A program made the position numbers and the translations under genes. Below are positions 1 through 7,011 of a stretch of 10,105 bases of DNA, one piece after another. The stretch covers positions 1 through 10,105 of the forward strand of contig MDJN01000042.1 of assembly GCA_001995005.1 (NCBI GenBank), given 5' to 3'. How positions within the stretch are numbered: position 1 is the stretch's first letter; every line of letters starts with the position of its first letter. Origin of the DNA: Candidatus Parepulonipiscium sp. PG-Nun2H_MBin03 (GTDB taxonomy: Bacteria; Bacillota; Clostridia; Lachnospirales; Cellulosilyticaceae). Below the pieces are notes generated by a model, which searched no databases, was not told where the DNA came from, and saw only the letters and a program-made list of their open reading frames with translations.

Positions 1-15
1 AAAACCTGAAAAAAT

Positions 16-51
16 AAAAAAAAAAAAATAATATACCGAATTATATTTTTT
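16..51 (-). terminator. Candidate Rho-independent terminator after telA
   Basis: On the minus strand, just past the telA stop codon, a short A/T-only stem (6 bp; arms at 42-47 and 30-35, six-base loop 36-41) is followed after one base by a run of 13 T (complement of A16-A28). The T tract is excellent but the stem is weak, so this may be an inefficient terminator or an accidental A/T palindrome. Its place right behind the last gene of the yceG-telA unit supports the call. Confidence 0.5.
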
Positions 52-57
52 ATTCAA

Positions 58-1194
58 TTAATACGTTTTAAACGAATTTTCAAAGTCTTGCTTTATTGCG
101 TCAAGACGTTTTTTATCCTGCTCTCTTTCTCTAATAGCTTGTTGCTGAATTTGCTTAGTTTCTTCTATACCAGTTTTAATAGTTTTCCAAGTTTGTTCTA
201 ATGTATCTGTCTTAATTGAGCTACTTGAAGCAAGTTCAGTAGTTAATTTTGCTTGAGCAACTGTATTTTGAGCATTTTTTATTAGCATCTCGTTAGTCTT
301 CTGGTCTAATGCAGACATAGCCTCAGCTTGTATACGCTGTCTTTTTAGCATAATAGCTTGGGATAGCGCTTGTTTAAACACAGGCAGCGTAATTATAAAT
401 GCAGAATTAATTTTTCTAACCAAGTTTAAGTTGCTAAATTGCATAGTTTTTATCATTGGGATAGATTGCAACGCCACGTTTTCTGCTATACGCAAATCAT
501 GTGTACGCTGAGACAGCATTAGAGCTGCTTGTTCTAGATTAGTTATCTCAAATTGCATAGAACTGTCTCCAGTTCTTTCGTACTCTAGCCTTCTTTGTGC
601 AAGATAATCTTCAATCTCTTTAACCCCTTGATCCCCTGCTACAATATATTCTAATAAGTTATGATAAAAATTTACGTTACTGTTAAATATAGTTTCTAGA
701 TGTTGATTTGACTCATGAATTTCGCTTTCATATTGCTTTAACGTAATATAGATTTTATCTATTTCTGAGCCCATAGTTTGATATTTATTAAGTATTTGTT
801 CCAGCTTCTTTTTCGTATTATTAAGAAATTTTTTAAATATCCCTTTATCTTCTTCTTTTATTTCATCTATATCAAATTGTTGCATAATATTTCCCAAAAG
901 TTCTAGCATTTTACTAGACTCATTTATCTTGTCCAGGCTCATACTATTTAAGACTACATCTGACGCTTTGGCTAATTCATCTGCCACTTCTGCACCAAAA
1001 GTTACTATAGTAGATAAGTTTGATATGTCTATTAAAGATGTTAAATCATCTATTATTTGTGAATTCTGTAATTGTTCTTCTACTATTTGTTTATCTTGAT
1101 GAATATTATAAGGTACTATTTCAAACTCATTTTGTGTCGCTGGTAAATTTGTTGCTAATTCTCTAGCAGATGTTCTGCCCATTGTTATTGCCAT
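58..1194 (-). CDS. telA: TelA-family protein (toxic anion / tellurite resistance family, YceH-like)
   Basis: Predicted cytoplasmic, largely helical protein of 378 aa, close to the family's usual length. It has no signal peptide or membrane segment. Residues about 120-210 look coiled-coil (many K, E, Q and L). The family core lies at about 220-280, with a run containing DLRIAENVALQSIPMI followed by QFSNLNLVRKINSAFIITLP, and a charged helical tail follows from about 330. TelA proteins are linked to resistance to tellurite and other stresses, but no biochemical activity is firmly established. The start (ATG 1192-1194) is preceded by AAAGG about 11 bases upstream, inside the 3' end of yceG, and the two frames overlap by 10 bases. 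The genes are therefore very probably co-transcribed and translationally coupled. Pairing with YceG is typical of the 'biosynthetic module' of Ter stress systems. Family assignment is secure; the tellurite role here is inference. Confidence 0.9.
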   Translation of the reverse strand: MAITMGRTSARELATNLPATQNEFEIVPYNIHQDKQIVEEQLQNSQIIDDLTSLIDISNLSTIVTFGAEVADELAKASDVVLNSMSLDKINESSKMLELLGNIMQQFDIDEIKEEDKGIFKKFLNNTKKKLEQILNKYQTMGSEIDKIYITLKQYESEIHESNQHLETIFNSNVNFYHNLLEYIVAGDQGVKEIEDYLAQRRLEYERTGDSSMQFEITNLEQAALMLSQRTHDLRIAENVALQSIPMIKTMQFSNLNLVRKINSAFIITLPVFKQALSQAIMLKRQRIQAEAMSALDQKTNEMLIKNAQNTVAQAKLTTELASSSSIKTDTLEQTWKTIKTGIEETKQIQQQAIREREQDKKRLDAIKQDFENSFKTY

Positions 1195-3401
1195 TTGTTT
1201 ATCATCCTTTCAATTATACTTTTTGGATTATCTTTTTCTAATAAGCTACGTGCTTTTATATCATAATGGTATTCACCATCTTGGTGTTCTTGTATTATAG
1301 GTTTTGTATAAAATCTTTCAAGGCTCCTAAATCCTGTGGGGGATACTATCAACACATCACATCCTAATAAATTTGCATATGCAACAAAAATAGCATCTTC
1401 TAATTGGTGCATTTTTTCTTTAGTGTGTATGATAATTACTTTAGGGTTTTGCTTAGTAAAGTCAAATTTTTGTAATAGACGCAAAAACTTATTATCAAGG
1501 TTTAGTAAAGTAGATATAATTGTATACTCCACTCCGTTGGTATTTGTGCCTTGTATTAGCTTCAGGTCTATTAATAGCTGAATTTTATCCAGCAGATGGT
1601 GTTGCATCTCTTCTCTTAAATGGGCATATTTATAATCTTTATGATTTATTATTTGGTTTTTATATAGTTTCCCATTTTTAAAGAACTGATAACTATCACA
1701 TAATCCATTTGGCTCATATGCATCTATAAATGGAGGTGCCACACATACCTTAGTATTTTGTGGAATTATAAACTTTTGTATACGTTTATAATACTCCTTT
1801 ATATTTTTAACTCCTGATATTTTTGCAAATATTACAGGCATAATTACTTGATTATTTTCTGTATGAAAGTTTGGTCTAAAGCGTAGTTCTTGTGCCCATA
1901 ATATATCCACTTCTTCACATGTCGTCTTAAGAGTTAGGCTATCTGCCTTAGCATACTGATGTTGCTTATACATTCCTGTGTCAGTGTATAAAATATCTGT
2001 AAGTTCCACCTCAGCTTCATACGCCACTGTAGTAGCTTGTATATTACTCGTAGGAAATTCTGCTAGGTTTAATTTTTTATCGCTACTTATTATATATAAA
2101 TCTTCATCTGTTAGTTGTAAATCTGTTTGCGGATCAGGCAGTATTATAACAACATCAACATATAGTTTGGCTAAAAAACGCAAAAAATAACCTTCAATAC
2201 TATTATTTATATCTCCAAATACAATAAATAACGGTGGCATCTCACCTTGTGTAGAAAATAATCTTTTCTCATATCGTTTATATAATGCTATTAATTGCAC
2301 AGCTTTACTAGTCGTTTGGTTAAGCCGTGAATTTTGATTTATTTCTTTAACAAGCTTTGCAAATTCATTTCTTGCACTTTCATTAAATCCTTTTGGCAAC
2401 ATAATATTTTTTTGTAAATCTTGTATCAATTCATCTAGGCTAGTTATTGGGTTACGCTTTATAGAAGAAATTTCATTTGGCATTATTGCCGAAATACTAT
2501 TTTCTATTACATACGTTCTGTCTTTGCTTGCAACATATAAATTATATAAGCTTTTTGTAAAACTATTTATATCATCCGCACCTTTAAAACATATAAAGAT
2601 ATTATTAAAGTGCCCTTGTTTTGCCTGTCTTTTAATAGTATTTGTATTTAATGCCTCAAATACATCTCCTGTTACCCAGTCATTTGTACTAGCACTAATT
2701 AAATTTTGTTGGTACAACATTTGTTGTTGCTTTTTTATTAGGCTTTGTATATATGCTACGTTAAAGTGGTTATCTATTAAAATAGTATTACTATCGTTAT
2801 ATAAATACGATAATTCATTTTTACTATCTAAGGTTAAATATCTACTTTCTAACATGCGAGATGCTATTACTACATCTACTTTTGAATACGCTAAAATTGA
2901 TAATATATCCAATTCATGTTTTGAGAGTTCCCCAATGTATAATATTTTTGGTGTACCCCCAATCGGCGAAAAGTTTAATACACGCTCAAATTTGAAATAT
3001 AACCAGCACATAAATTTGATATATGTGTTCTTTAAAATATTAGCGTTTTTTCCTATAGAAGCATATATCTGTAATGTATCAAATATATTTTTTGCAATAA
3101 TCTCTCGTTCGCTCACTGGCACACGGGTAAGCCATAACCCCAAATTTTTATTAATAAAATCATAGGACAAGATAAAATCTTCACCTATAATATCTTTATA
3201 AAATCTTATATTATCATCGGTTGGTGGTTGTATTTTATTTTCTATAACAACCCCGCATATACAAGCTTTTTGGTAATACTCTATAATAAACTGCTCTATC
3301 TTAGCATTTAATCCTATAAATCTATAAATATATCCTTGTTTATCTTTTCTATCAGATATATCCAAGTCAAACTCGCTTAAATTGTTTAATTTTATGTGCA
3401 T
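1185..3401 (-). CDS. yceG: YceG-family protein (putative component of the Ter-associated biosynthetic module)
   Basis: A 738-aa protein of the YceG_bac family, which comparative genomics places in a pathway for a nucleoside-like metabolite linked to Ter stress systems. The reaction is unknown. The C-terminal part is the most recognisable: MPVIFAKISGV at 521-531 and a segment at 652-725 with LLGCDVLIVSPTG and EHQDGEYHYDI. An alpha/beta motif appears three times (about 150-181, 389-423 and 652-690): a P-x-hydrophobic beta strand, a helix containing an E or LE, then VDVVI-like residues. This suggests repeated Rossmann-like units. No signal peptide or membrane helices are seen. The reading frame is open up to 3446, but I chose the ATG at 3399-3401 because AAGGGAG ends five bases before it; the 15 codons further upstream lie in the promoter region. 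It overlaps telA by 10 bases. At 738 aa it is longer than B. subtilis YceG as I recall it (about 540 aa). Confidence in the family is high; in any function, low. Confidence 0.85.
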   Translation of the reverse strand: MHIKLNNLSEFDLDISDRKDKQGYIYRFIGLNAKIEQFIIEYYQKACICGVVIENKIQPPTDDNIRFYKDIIGEDFILSYDFINKNLGLWLTRVPVSEREIIAKNIFDTLQIYASIGKNANILKNTYIKFMCWLYFKFERVLNFSPIGGTPKILYIGELSKHELDILSILAYSKVDVVIASRMLESRYLTLDSKNELSYLYNDSNTILIDNHFNVAYIQSLIKKQQQMLYQQNLISASTNDWVTGDVFEALNTNTIKRQAKQGHFNNIFICFKGADDINSFTKSLYNLYVASKDRTYVIENSISAIMPNEISSIKRNPITSLDELIQDLQKNIMLPKGFNESARNEFAKLVKEINQNSRLNQTTSKAVQLIALYKRYEKRLFSTQGEMPPLFIVFGDINNSIEGYFLRFLAKLYVDVVIILPDPQTDLQLTDEDLYIISSDKKLNLAEFPTSNIQATTVAYEAEVELTDILYTDTGMYKQHQYAKADSLTLKTTCEEVDILWAQELRFRPNFHTENNQVIMPVIFAKISGVKNIKEYYKRIQKFIIPQNTKVCVAPPFIDAYEPNGLCDSYQFFKNGKLYKNQIINHKDYKYAHLREEMQHHLLDKIQLLIDLKLIQGTNTNGVEYTIISTLLNLDNKFLRLLQKFDFTKQNPKVIIIHTKEKMHQLEDAIFVAYANLLGCDVLIVSPTGFRSLERFYTKPIIQEHQDGEYHYDIKARSLLEKDNPKSIIERMINKWQ

Positions 3402-3406
3402 ATATT

Positions 3407-3413
3407 CTCCCTT
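3407..3413 (-). promoter_or_regulatory. Ribosome binding site fixing the yceG start
   Basis: The minus strand reads AAGGGAG, then five bases (AATAT), then ATG at 3401-3399. This good Shine-Dalgarno match selects the MHIKL start over the longer open frame that begins at 3446, which has no comparable site. Confidence 0.75.
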
Positions 3414-3436
3414 CACTTTTGATACAACTATCTTAC

Positions 3437-3465
3437 ATAATACCATAAAGAAAAGTAGGAGGCAA
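3437..3465 (-). promoter_or_regulatory. Candidate sigma-A/sigma-70 promoter for yceG-telA
   Basis: On the minus strand, TTGCCT (complement of 3460-3465; four of six matches to TTGACA) and TATTAT (complement of 3437-3442; five of six matches to TATAAT) are separated by exactly 17 bases (3443-3459). The predicted start is near 3430, giving a leader of about 30 bases before ATG 3401. The -35 overlaps the hairpin that terminates the upstream operon, so yceG-telA appears to be a separate transcription unit. Confidence 0.6.
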
Positions 3466-3483
3466 GTTATATTACCCTCCTAC
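3446..3483 (-). terminator. Rho-independent terminator of the sugar operon
   Basis: On the minus strand, GTAGGAGG (3483-3476) pairs perfectly over 8 bp with CCTCCTAC (3462-3455) across a 13-base loop. TTTTCTTT follows at once (3454-3447). The stem begins in the last codon of neuA and includes its TAG stop (3480-3482). The complementary orientation lacks a T tract, so it acts in the minus direction only. It separates the sugar genes from yceG-telA. Confidence 0.85.
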
Positions 3484-4151
3484 AAATATGCACTGGCTTC
3501 AATTAAATCATATTTATCATCTATGTCTATGGACTCTTTTTTACTCATTATATATCCAGCGGTATTTTGTGTAAAAAAGCTCACGTCTTGTATATATTGT
3601 TTTTTTGTACTTATATAAATTGCACCATTCGGATAGTACATATCTTTTTTATCTTGTCGTCTATAGTTTTTGTCACACCCTATAATATCCAATAACTTAT
3701 TATTATCTCCTAATTCAGTAAATAATTCATATGGTTTAGCAGATTTAGTTATACTGACTACTGGGCGAGTCTTATCTTCTAAAAATAATGCATATGCTTC
3801 TTGTATATTTTTGCTTGTCCGCAAAGGAGACGTAGGCTGGCATAGCATAAATTCCGTAGTATCATCGTATTTCCTTAGCATATCTAATAATACAGCAGAA
3901 GTGGGCGTATCATCTTCTGCTAATTTTTCATCTCTTATTAATACCGAAACATCTCTATTACATTCAATTAAATTTTTATATTCTATTGAGTCAGTAGAAA
4001 CTAATATATTTTTATTTTCACATAACCCAGACTCAATTATCGCATCTATCGTATAAAAAATTAACGGCCTGTCCCCTAAGTTTTGTATATTTTTATTAAT
4101 TAATCCTTTCGACCCTGCTCTTGCTGGTATTATACATATCAATTCTGCCAT
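3480..4151 (-). CDS. neuA: CMP-nonulosonate (sialic/legionaminic acid type) cytidylyltransferase, NeuA family
   Basis: Transfers CMP from CTP to a nine-carbon 2-keto sugar acid, giving the activated donor for surface glycans. The enzyme is cytoplasmic. Length (223 aa) fits the single-domain bacterial form. Family landmarks are present: the CTP-binding loop IPARAGSKGLINKN at 8-21, QPTSPLR at 105-111, YRRQD...YYPNGAIYI at 163-180, and the acidic motif SIDIDDKYDL at 207-216 that carries metal-binding aspartates. The start (ATG 4149-4151) follows AAGGGG at seven-base spacing and overlaps the 3' end of neuB by 13 bases, so translation of the pair is probably coupled. It is the last gene of the six-gene operon, with the terminator overlapping its stop. 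The sequence alone does not separate Neu5Ac, legionaminate or a related substrate; the partner NeuB argues against pseudaminate. Confidence 0.92.
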   Translation of the reverse strand: MAELICIIPARAGSKGLINKNIQNLGDRPLIFYTIDAIIESGLCENKNILVSTDSIEYKNLIECNRDVSVLIRDEKLAEDDTPTSAVLLDMLRKYDDTTEFMLCQPTSPLRTSKNIQEAYALFLEDKTRPVVSITKSAKPYELFTELGDNNKLLDIIGCDKNYRRQDKKDMYYPNGAIYISTKKQYIQDVSFFTQNTAGYIMSKKESIDIDDKYDLIEASAYL

Positions 4152-5149
4152 TGCATTCCCCTTACCATTAATAATTCATCTGCTTCAAAATCTTTTTCTG
4201 CTACTTTACCCAAAACTGTGTTCCACTCCATTGGACTTATACCATTTCCAGGGCGTTTTGTAGTTATATTGTCTATACTAAAAGTTTCACCTTGTTTTAT
4301 ATTTTTCCTAGCTACTATAGATTTTCTGGCAATAGCTTTGTTTTTCATTTCGCTATGTGTAACCATTTTCGTAGAATTTCCTAGCATCATTTCCGCTCGT
4401 CGTATCTGCATGCAAAAGTCACGCAATTCATCTTCTGTTATAGATGCCTTATGGTCTGGGCCATAAAAATTTTTGTCTAATGTAAAATGTTTTTCTATAA
4501 ATGTAATATTGTATGCAACTGACGCTATACCCGCTGTAATACCTATAGAATGATCAGAAAAGCCAATCTCATAATTTGGAAATTGCATCTTTAAATCTAA
4601 TATAGCATTTAGATTTACATCTTTATCCTCAGTTGGATATTCTGTATTACAATGCAAAATCGTAATATCTTGCTTATCTCCTAAAATTTCTATTGCACTT
4701 CTAATTTCTGCTATAGTAGACATTCCCGTAGATAATATTATTTTAGCAGGGTTTAACGTTGATATTTTTTCTAAGTATGGTAGATTTGTTATTTCCCCAG
4801 ATGGTATCTTCCATATAGTCTGACCATTTTTATATAGAAAGTCTATAGACTCTATGTCAAATGCAGTTGAAAAAATATCTATATTTATCTTATTGGCAAA
4901 CTCTTTTAATTCTATATAATCTTTGTGAGATAGTTCTAATTTAGCTATCATATCTAGTTGACTTTCATCAGCCCCAGTAGTGACTTTTTGATACTCTGCC
5001 TTTGTGGCATATTTAGAAATCAATTCTTTTGAGTTAAATGTCTGAAATTTCACCGCATCTACCCCACATTTTTTCGCCACTTCTATCATTTTATGTGCTA
5101 GGTTTGCATCTCCATTATGGTTACACCCTATCTCCGCTACTATATACAT
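4139..5149 (-). CDS. neuB: Nonulosonate synthase, NeuB family (N-acetylneuraminate or legionaminate type)
   Basis: Condenses phosphoenolpyruvate with an N-acetylmannosamine-type sugar to give a nine-carbon nonulosonate. The 336-aa protein has the NeuB TIM barrel (about 1-255) followed by a C-terminal SAF (antifreeze-like) domain (about 275-330). Visible motifs are AEIGCNHNGD at 5-14, KFQTF at 34-38, KIPSGEITN at 114-122, FSDHSIG at 197-203 and EKHFTLD at 219-225; the last two carry the histidines that match the family's metal ligands (H200, H221). KRPGNGISP at 298-306 lies in the SAF domain. GPDHKAS at 230-236 is typical of Neu5Ac and legionaminate synthases rather than pseudaminate synthases. 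The frame is open to 5206, but ATG 5147-5149 is the natural start: it begins MYIVAEIG as family members do, and GGAGG lies 10 bases upstream. It starts seven bases after the WbqC-family gene. The upstream enzymes (NeuC, LegB/C and others) are absent from the window. Confidence 0.93.
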   Translation of the reverse strand: MYIVAEIGCNHNGDANLAHKMIEVAKKCGVDAVKFQTFNSKELISKYATKAEYQKVTTGADESQLDMIAKLELSHKDYIELKEFANKINIDIFSTAFDIESIDFLYKNGQTIWKIPSGEITNLPYLEKISTLNPAKIILSTGMSTIAEIRSAIEILGDKQDITILHCNTEYPTEDKDVNLNAILDLKMQFPNYEIGFSDHSIGITAGIASVAYNITFIEKHFTLDKNFYGPDHKASITEDELRDFCMQIRRAEMMLGNSTKMVTHSEMKNKAIARKSIVARKNIKQGETFSIDNITTKRPGNGISPMEWNTVLGKVAEKDFEADELLMVRGMQWQN

Positions 5150-5156
5150 CCTTATT

Positions 5157-5852
5157 TTACCTCCAAATATATTTTGGTGTATCTTTTCCACAATTAAATA
5201 ATACATCTAAAATACTAACATTATGTGTTATAAATTCACCTTTATATTGTAAATACGGTGGATAATCATATTCAATATATTCTAGTATTATGTTGTTTTT
5301 AATAAATTTATTAGGGTCAATATAATTTTTAGCACTCGGGCCTGATAAATAATGCGTCGCACCTAATCTATTGCATATATCTATTAGTTTATCATCTTTA
5401 GTGCCTGTTGTTTTTAAGTCTGCAGAGTTTATAAATTTGGTATTTATCCCTAGTTCATTGCAAATTAATTTAGTACTGTAAATATTTAGCTCTGATAAGC
5501 TTATCCATTCTTTTTTTATATAAATATCATCTAACATTAATTTATATTCTTTATAATAAGGTGATTTTGAATAAGCAGATTGGAGCATTTTATAATGTTT
5601 TTGTTGCCAATTTTCTATCGTAAAAATATTTGTATCACAAATTTTCTGCTCAAATGCTAATTGCTTTATGGGTACGGTTATCCACTTCGGCGTACCGTTT
5701 ATTAAAATTTTATTTCTGTTTCGCCAGTCTCTTTTGGTATATTGTACATCTTCTAAAAAAACGAACGTATCCACTTGGTGTATCATATCAAACACACCTT
5801 TCCATGGCAAATAATTAGACTGTAAAATTGCAACTTTTTTCAATCCACTCAC
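5157..5852 (-). CDS. WbqC-family protein (surface-glycan cluster protein)
   Basis: A 231-aa soluble protein with the WbqC-family signature: AILQSNYLPWKGVFDMI at 8-24, EDVQYTKRDWRNRNKI at 34-49, and a conserved C-terminal part with YLSGPSAKNYID and SILDVLFNCG. The family recurs in O-antigen, capsule and flagellar glycan clusters and is often next to dTDP-amino-sugar genes, but I know of no firm activity; a modifying role on the WecE product is a guess from context. The listed start is GTG (5850-5852), one base after the wecE TAG stop. A TTG three codons later (5841-5843) is a rival, since GGGTGAG would then serve as its ribosome binding site at short spacing. The gene's last codons contain the GGAGG used by neuB. 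The family call is strong, the exact start uncertain. Confidence 0.87.
   Translation of the reverse strand: MSGLKKVAILQSNYLPWKGVFDMIHQVDTFVFLEDVQYTKRDWRNRNKILINGTPKWITVPIKQLAFEQKICDTNIFTIENWQQKHYKMLQSAYSKSPYYKEYKLMLDDIYIKKEWISLSELNIYSTKLICNELGINTKFINSADLKTTGTKDDKLIDICNRLGATHYLSGPSAKNYIDPNKFIKNNIILEYIEYDYPPYLQYKGEFITHNVSILDVLFNCGKDTPKYIWR
5160..5164 (-). promoter_or_regulatory. Ribosome binding site fixing the neuB start
   Basis: GGAGG on the minus strand lies 10 bases before ATG 5147-5149 and is embedded in the final two codons (TGG AGG) of the WbqC-family gene. It supports the 336-aa NeuB over the longer open frame from 5206, and suggests neuB translation depends on ribosomes finishing the upstream gene. 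Confidence 0.65.
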
Positions 5853-5853
5853 C

Positions 5854-6984
5854 CTATCCGATAAAAAACTTTGTTATCATCTCCACCACGTATATAATAT
5901 CCTCTTTCTTTAGTCCATAATACATTGGCAACCTTAATACTCTTGCACTCTCTTTAGTCGTAAACTTATCATTTCCATTAAATCTGCTATACTTATAACC
6001 TGCTGGTGCAGAGTGCAATGGAATATAATGAAACACAGCATATATACTCTGTTGTTTTAGATACGTTATTAATTCTATTCTCTGCTCTTCATTTTGCAAT
6101 TTTATATAATACATATGAGCATTATGAATGCAATGCTCGGGTATACTTTGGCGTATTATATAGCCTTTTTGTTCTAAGTCCTTTAGTAAAGTATTATATA
6201 AATTCCAGCTCTCTAGTCTATCTTTATTTATTTTTTCTGCGTTTTGTAGCTGTGCATAAAGATGTGCACTATTTAATTCACTAGGCAAATACGATGAGCC
6301 TATATCTACCCAAGTATATTTATCCACTTCGCCTCTAAAAAACTTACTTCTATTAGTACCCTTTTCTCTAATTATCTCTGCACGCTCTATCATTTTTTTA
6401 TCTTGTATTAACAAGGCACCGCCTTCACCCATGCTATAATTTTTAGTTTCATGAAAGCTAAAGCATCCAACGTTACCTATGCTTCCTAACGGCTTCCCTT
6501 TATAAGTTGCCATAACAGCTTGAGCTGCATCTTCTATCACATATAGGTTGTATTTTTTTGCAATTTTCATAATAGTATCCATTTCGCACCCTACCCCTGC
6601 GTAATGTACTGGAACTATAGCTACAGTTTTATCAGTAATTGCATCTTCTATCAACATTTCATCCATATTTAAAGTATCTTCTCGTATATCCACAAAAACT
6701 ATTGTCGCACCTCGCAGTGCAAACGCATTCGCCGTAGACACAAAGGTGAACGATGGCATTATAACTTCATCACCTGGTTTTATATTTATTAGTAGTGCAC
6801 TCATCTCTAATGCATGAGTACACGAAGTAGTCAGTAAAGCTTGCTTAACTTTCGTATTTCTTATTATCCACTTCCTGCACTTTTCTGTAAAATATCCGTC
6901 ACCCGATATCTTTTTATACTTAATCGCTTGGCTTATATAAAATTCTTCTTCGCCTATATAAGGCGGCTCATTAAAATTAATCAT
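5854..6984 (-). CDS. wecE: dTDP-4-amino-4,6-dideoxygalactose transaminase (WecE/RffA)
   Basis: PLP enzyme of the DegT/DnrJ/EryC1/StrS family. It converts dTDP-4-keto-6-deoxyglucose to dTDP-4-amino-4,6-dideoxygalactose using glutamate, in the cytoplasm. It is 376 aa long, the same as my recollection of E. coli WecE, and resembles it along the whole length: GDEVIMPSFTFVSTANAFAL at 71-90, VPVHYAGVGCEMDTIM at 124-139, EDAAQ at 151-155, SFHETKNY at 176-183 with the PLP-binding lysine K181, REKGTNRSKFFRGEVDKYTW, AVFHYIPLH and TTKESARVLRLP. No key residue appears lost. The start (ATG 6982-6984) follows AAGG at nine bases and lies 27 bases after the radical SAM gene. Together with the divergent WecD-like gene at 9391 it suggests TDP-Fuc4NAc synthesis. 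The similarity is too broad for LegC- or PseC-type aminotransferases to be preferred. Confidence 0.93.
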   Translation of the reverse strand: MINFNEPPYIGEEEFYISQAIKYKKISGDGYFTEKCRKWIIRNTKVKQALLTTSCTHALEMSALLINIKPGDEVIMPSFTFVSTANAFALRGATIVFVDIREDTLNMDEMLIEDAITDKTVAIVPVHYAGVGCEMDTIMKIAKKYNLYVIEDAAQAVMATYKGKPLGSIGNVGCFSFHETKNYSMGEGGALLIQDKKMIERAEIIREKGTNRSKFFRGEVDKYTWVDIGSSYLPSELNSAHLYAQLQNAEKINKDRLESWNLYNTLLKDLEQKGYIIRQSIPEHCIHNAHMYYIKLQNEEQRIELITYLKQQSIYAVFHYIPLHSAPAGYKYSRFNGNDKFTTKESARVLRLPMYYGLKKEDIIYVVEMITKFFIG

Positions 6985-7011
6985 ATTTACTTACCTTACT
7001 TGTATAAATTA

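Noticed and set aside
16..28. Long A run at the left edge as a phase-variable homopolymer tract
   Set aside because: It lies outside any reading frame, after the telA stop, and fits better as the T tract of a terminator on the minus strand.
2524..3165. Plus-strand 213-codon open frame rich in hydrophobic residues
   Set aside because: It lies wholly inside yceG on the other strand. It has no convincing ribosome binding site, and its hydrophobic composition is what an A/T-rich antisense frame gives by chance. YceG is well supported in this stretch.
3402..3446. N-terminal extension of YceG to a start at 3446
   Set aside because: The extra 15 codons overlap the predicted promoter and have no ribosome binding site, whereas ATG 3401 has AAGGGAG at ideal spacing.
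4139..5149. Pseudaminic acid synthase (PseI) as the identity of NeuB
   Set aside because: The GPDHKAS motif is typical of the Neu5Ac and legionaminate synthase branch, and no PseB or PseC partner is seen.
5150..5206. N-terminal extension of NeuB to a start at 5206
   Set aside because: It would overlap the WbqC-family gene by about 50 bases and add residues before the conserved AEIG strand. ATG 5149 fits the family and has GGAGG upstream.
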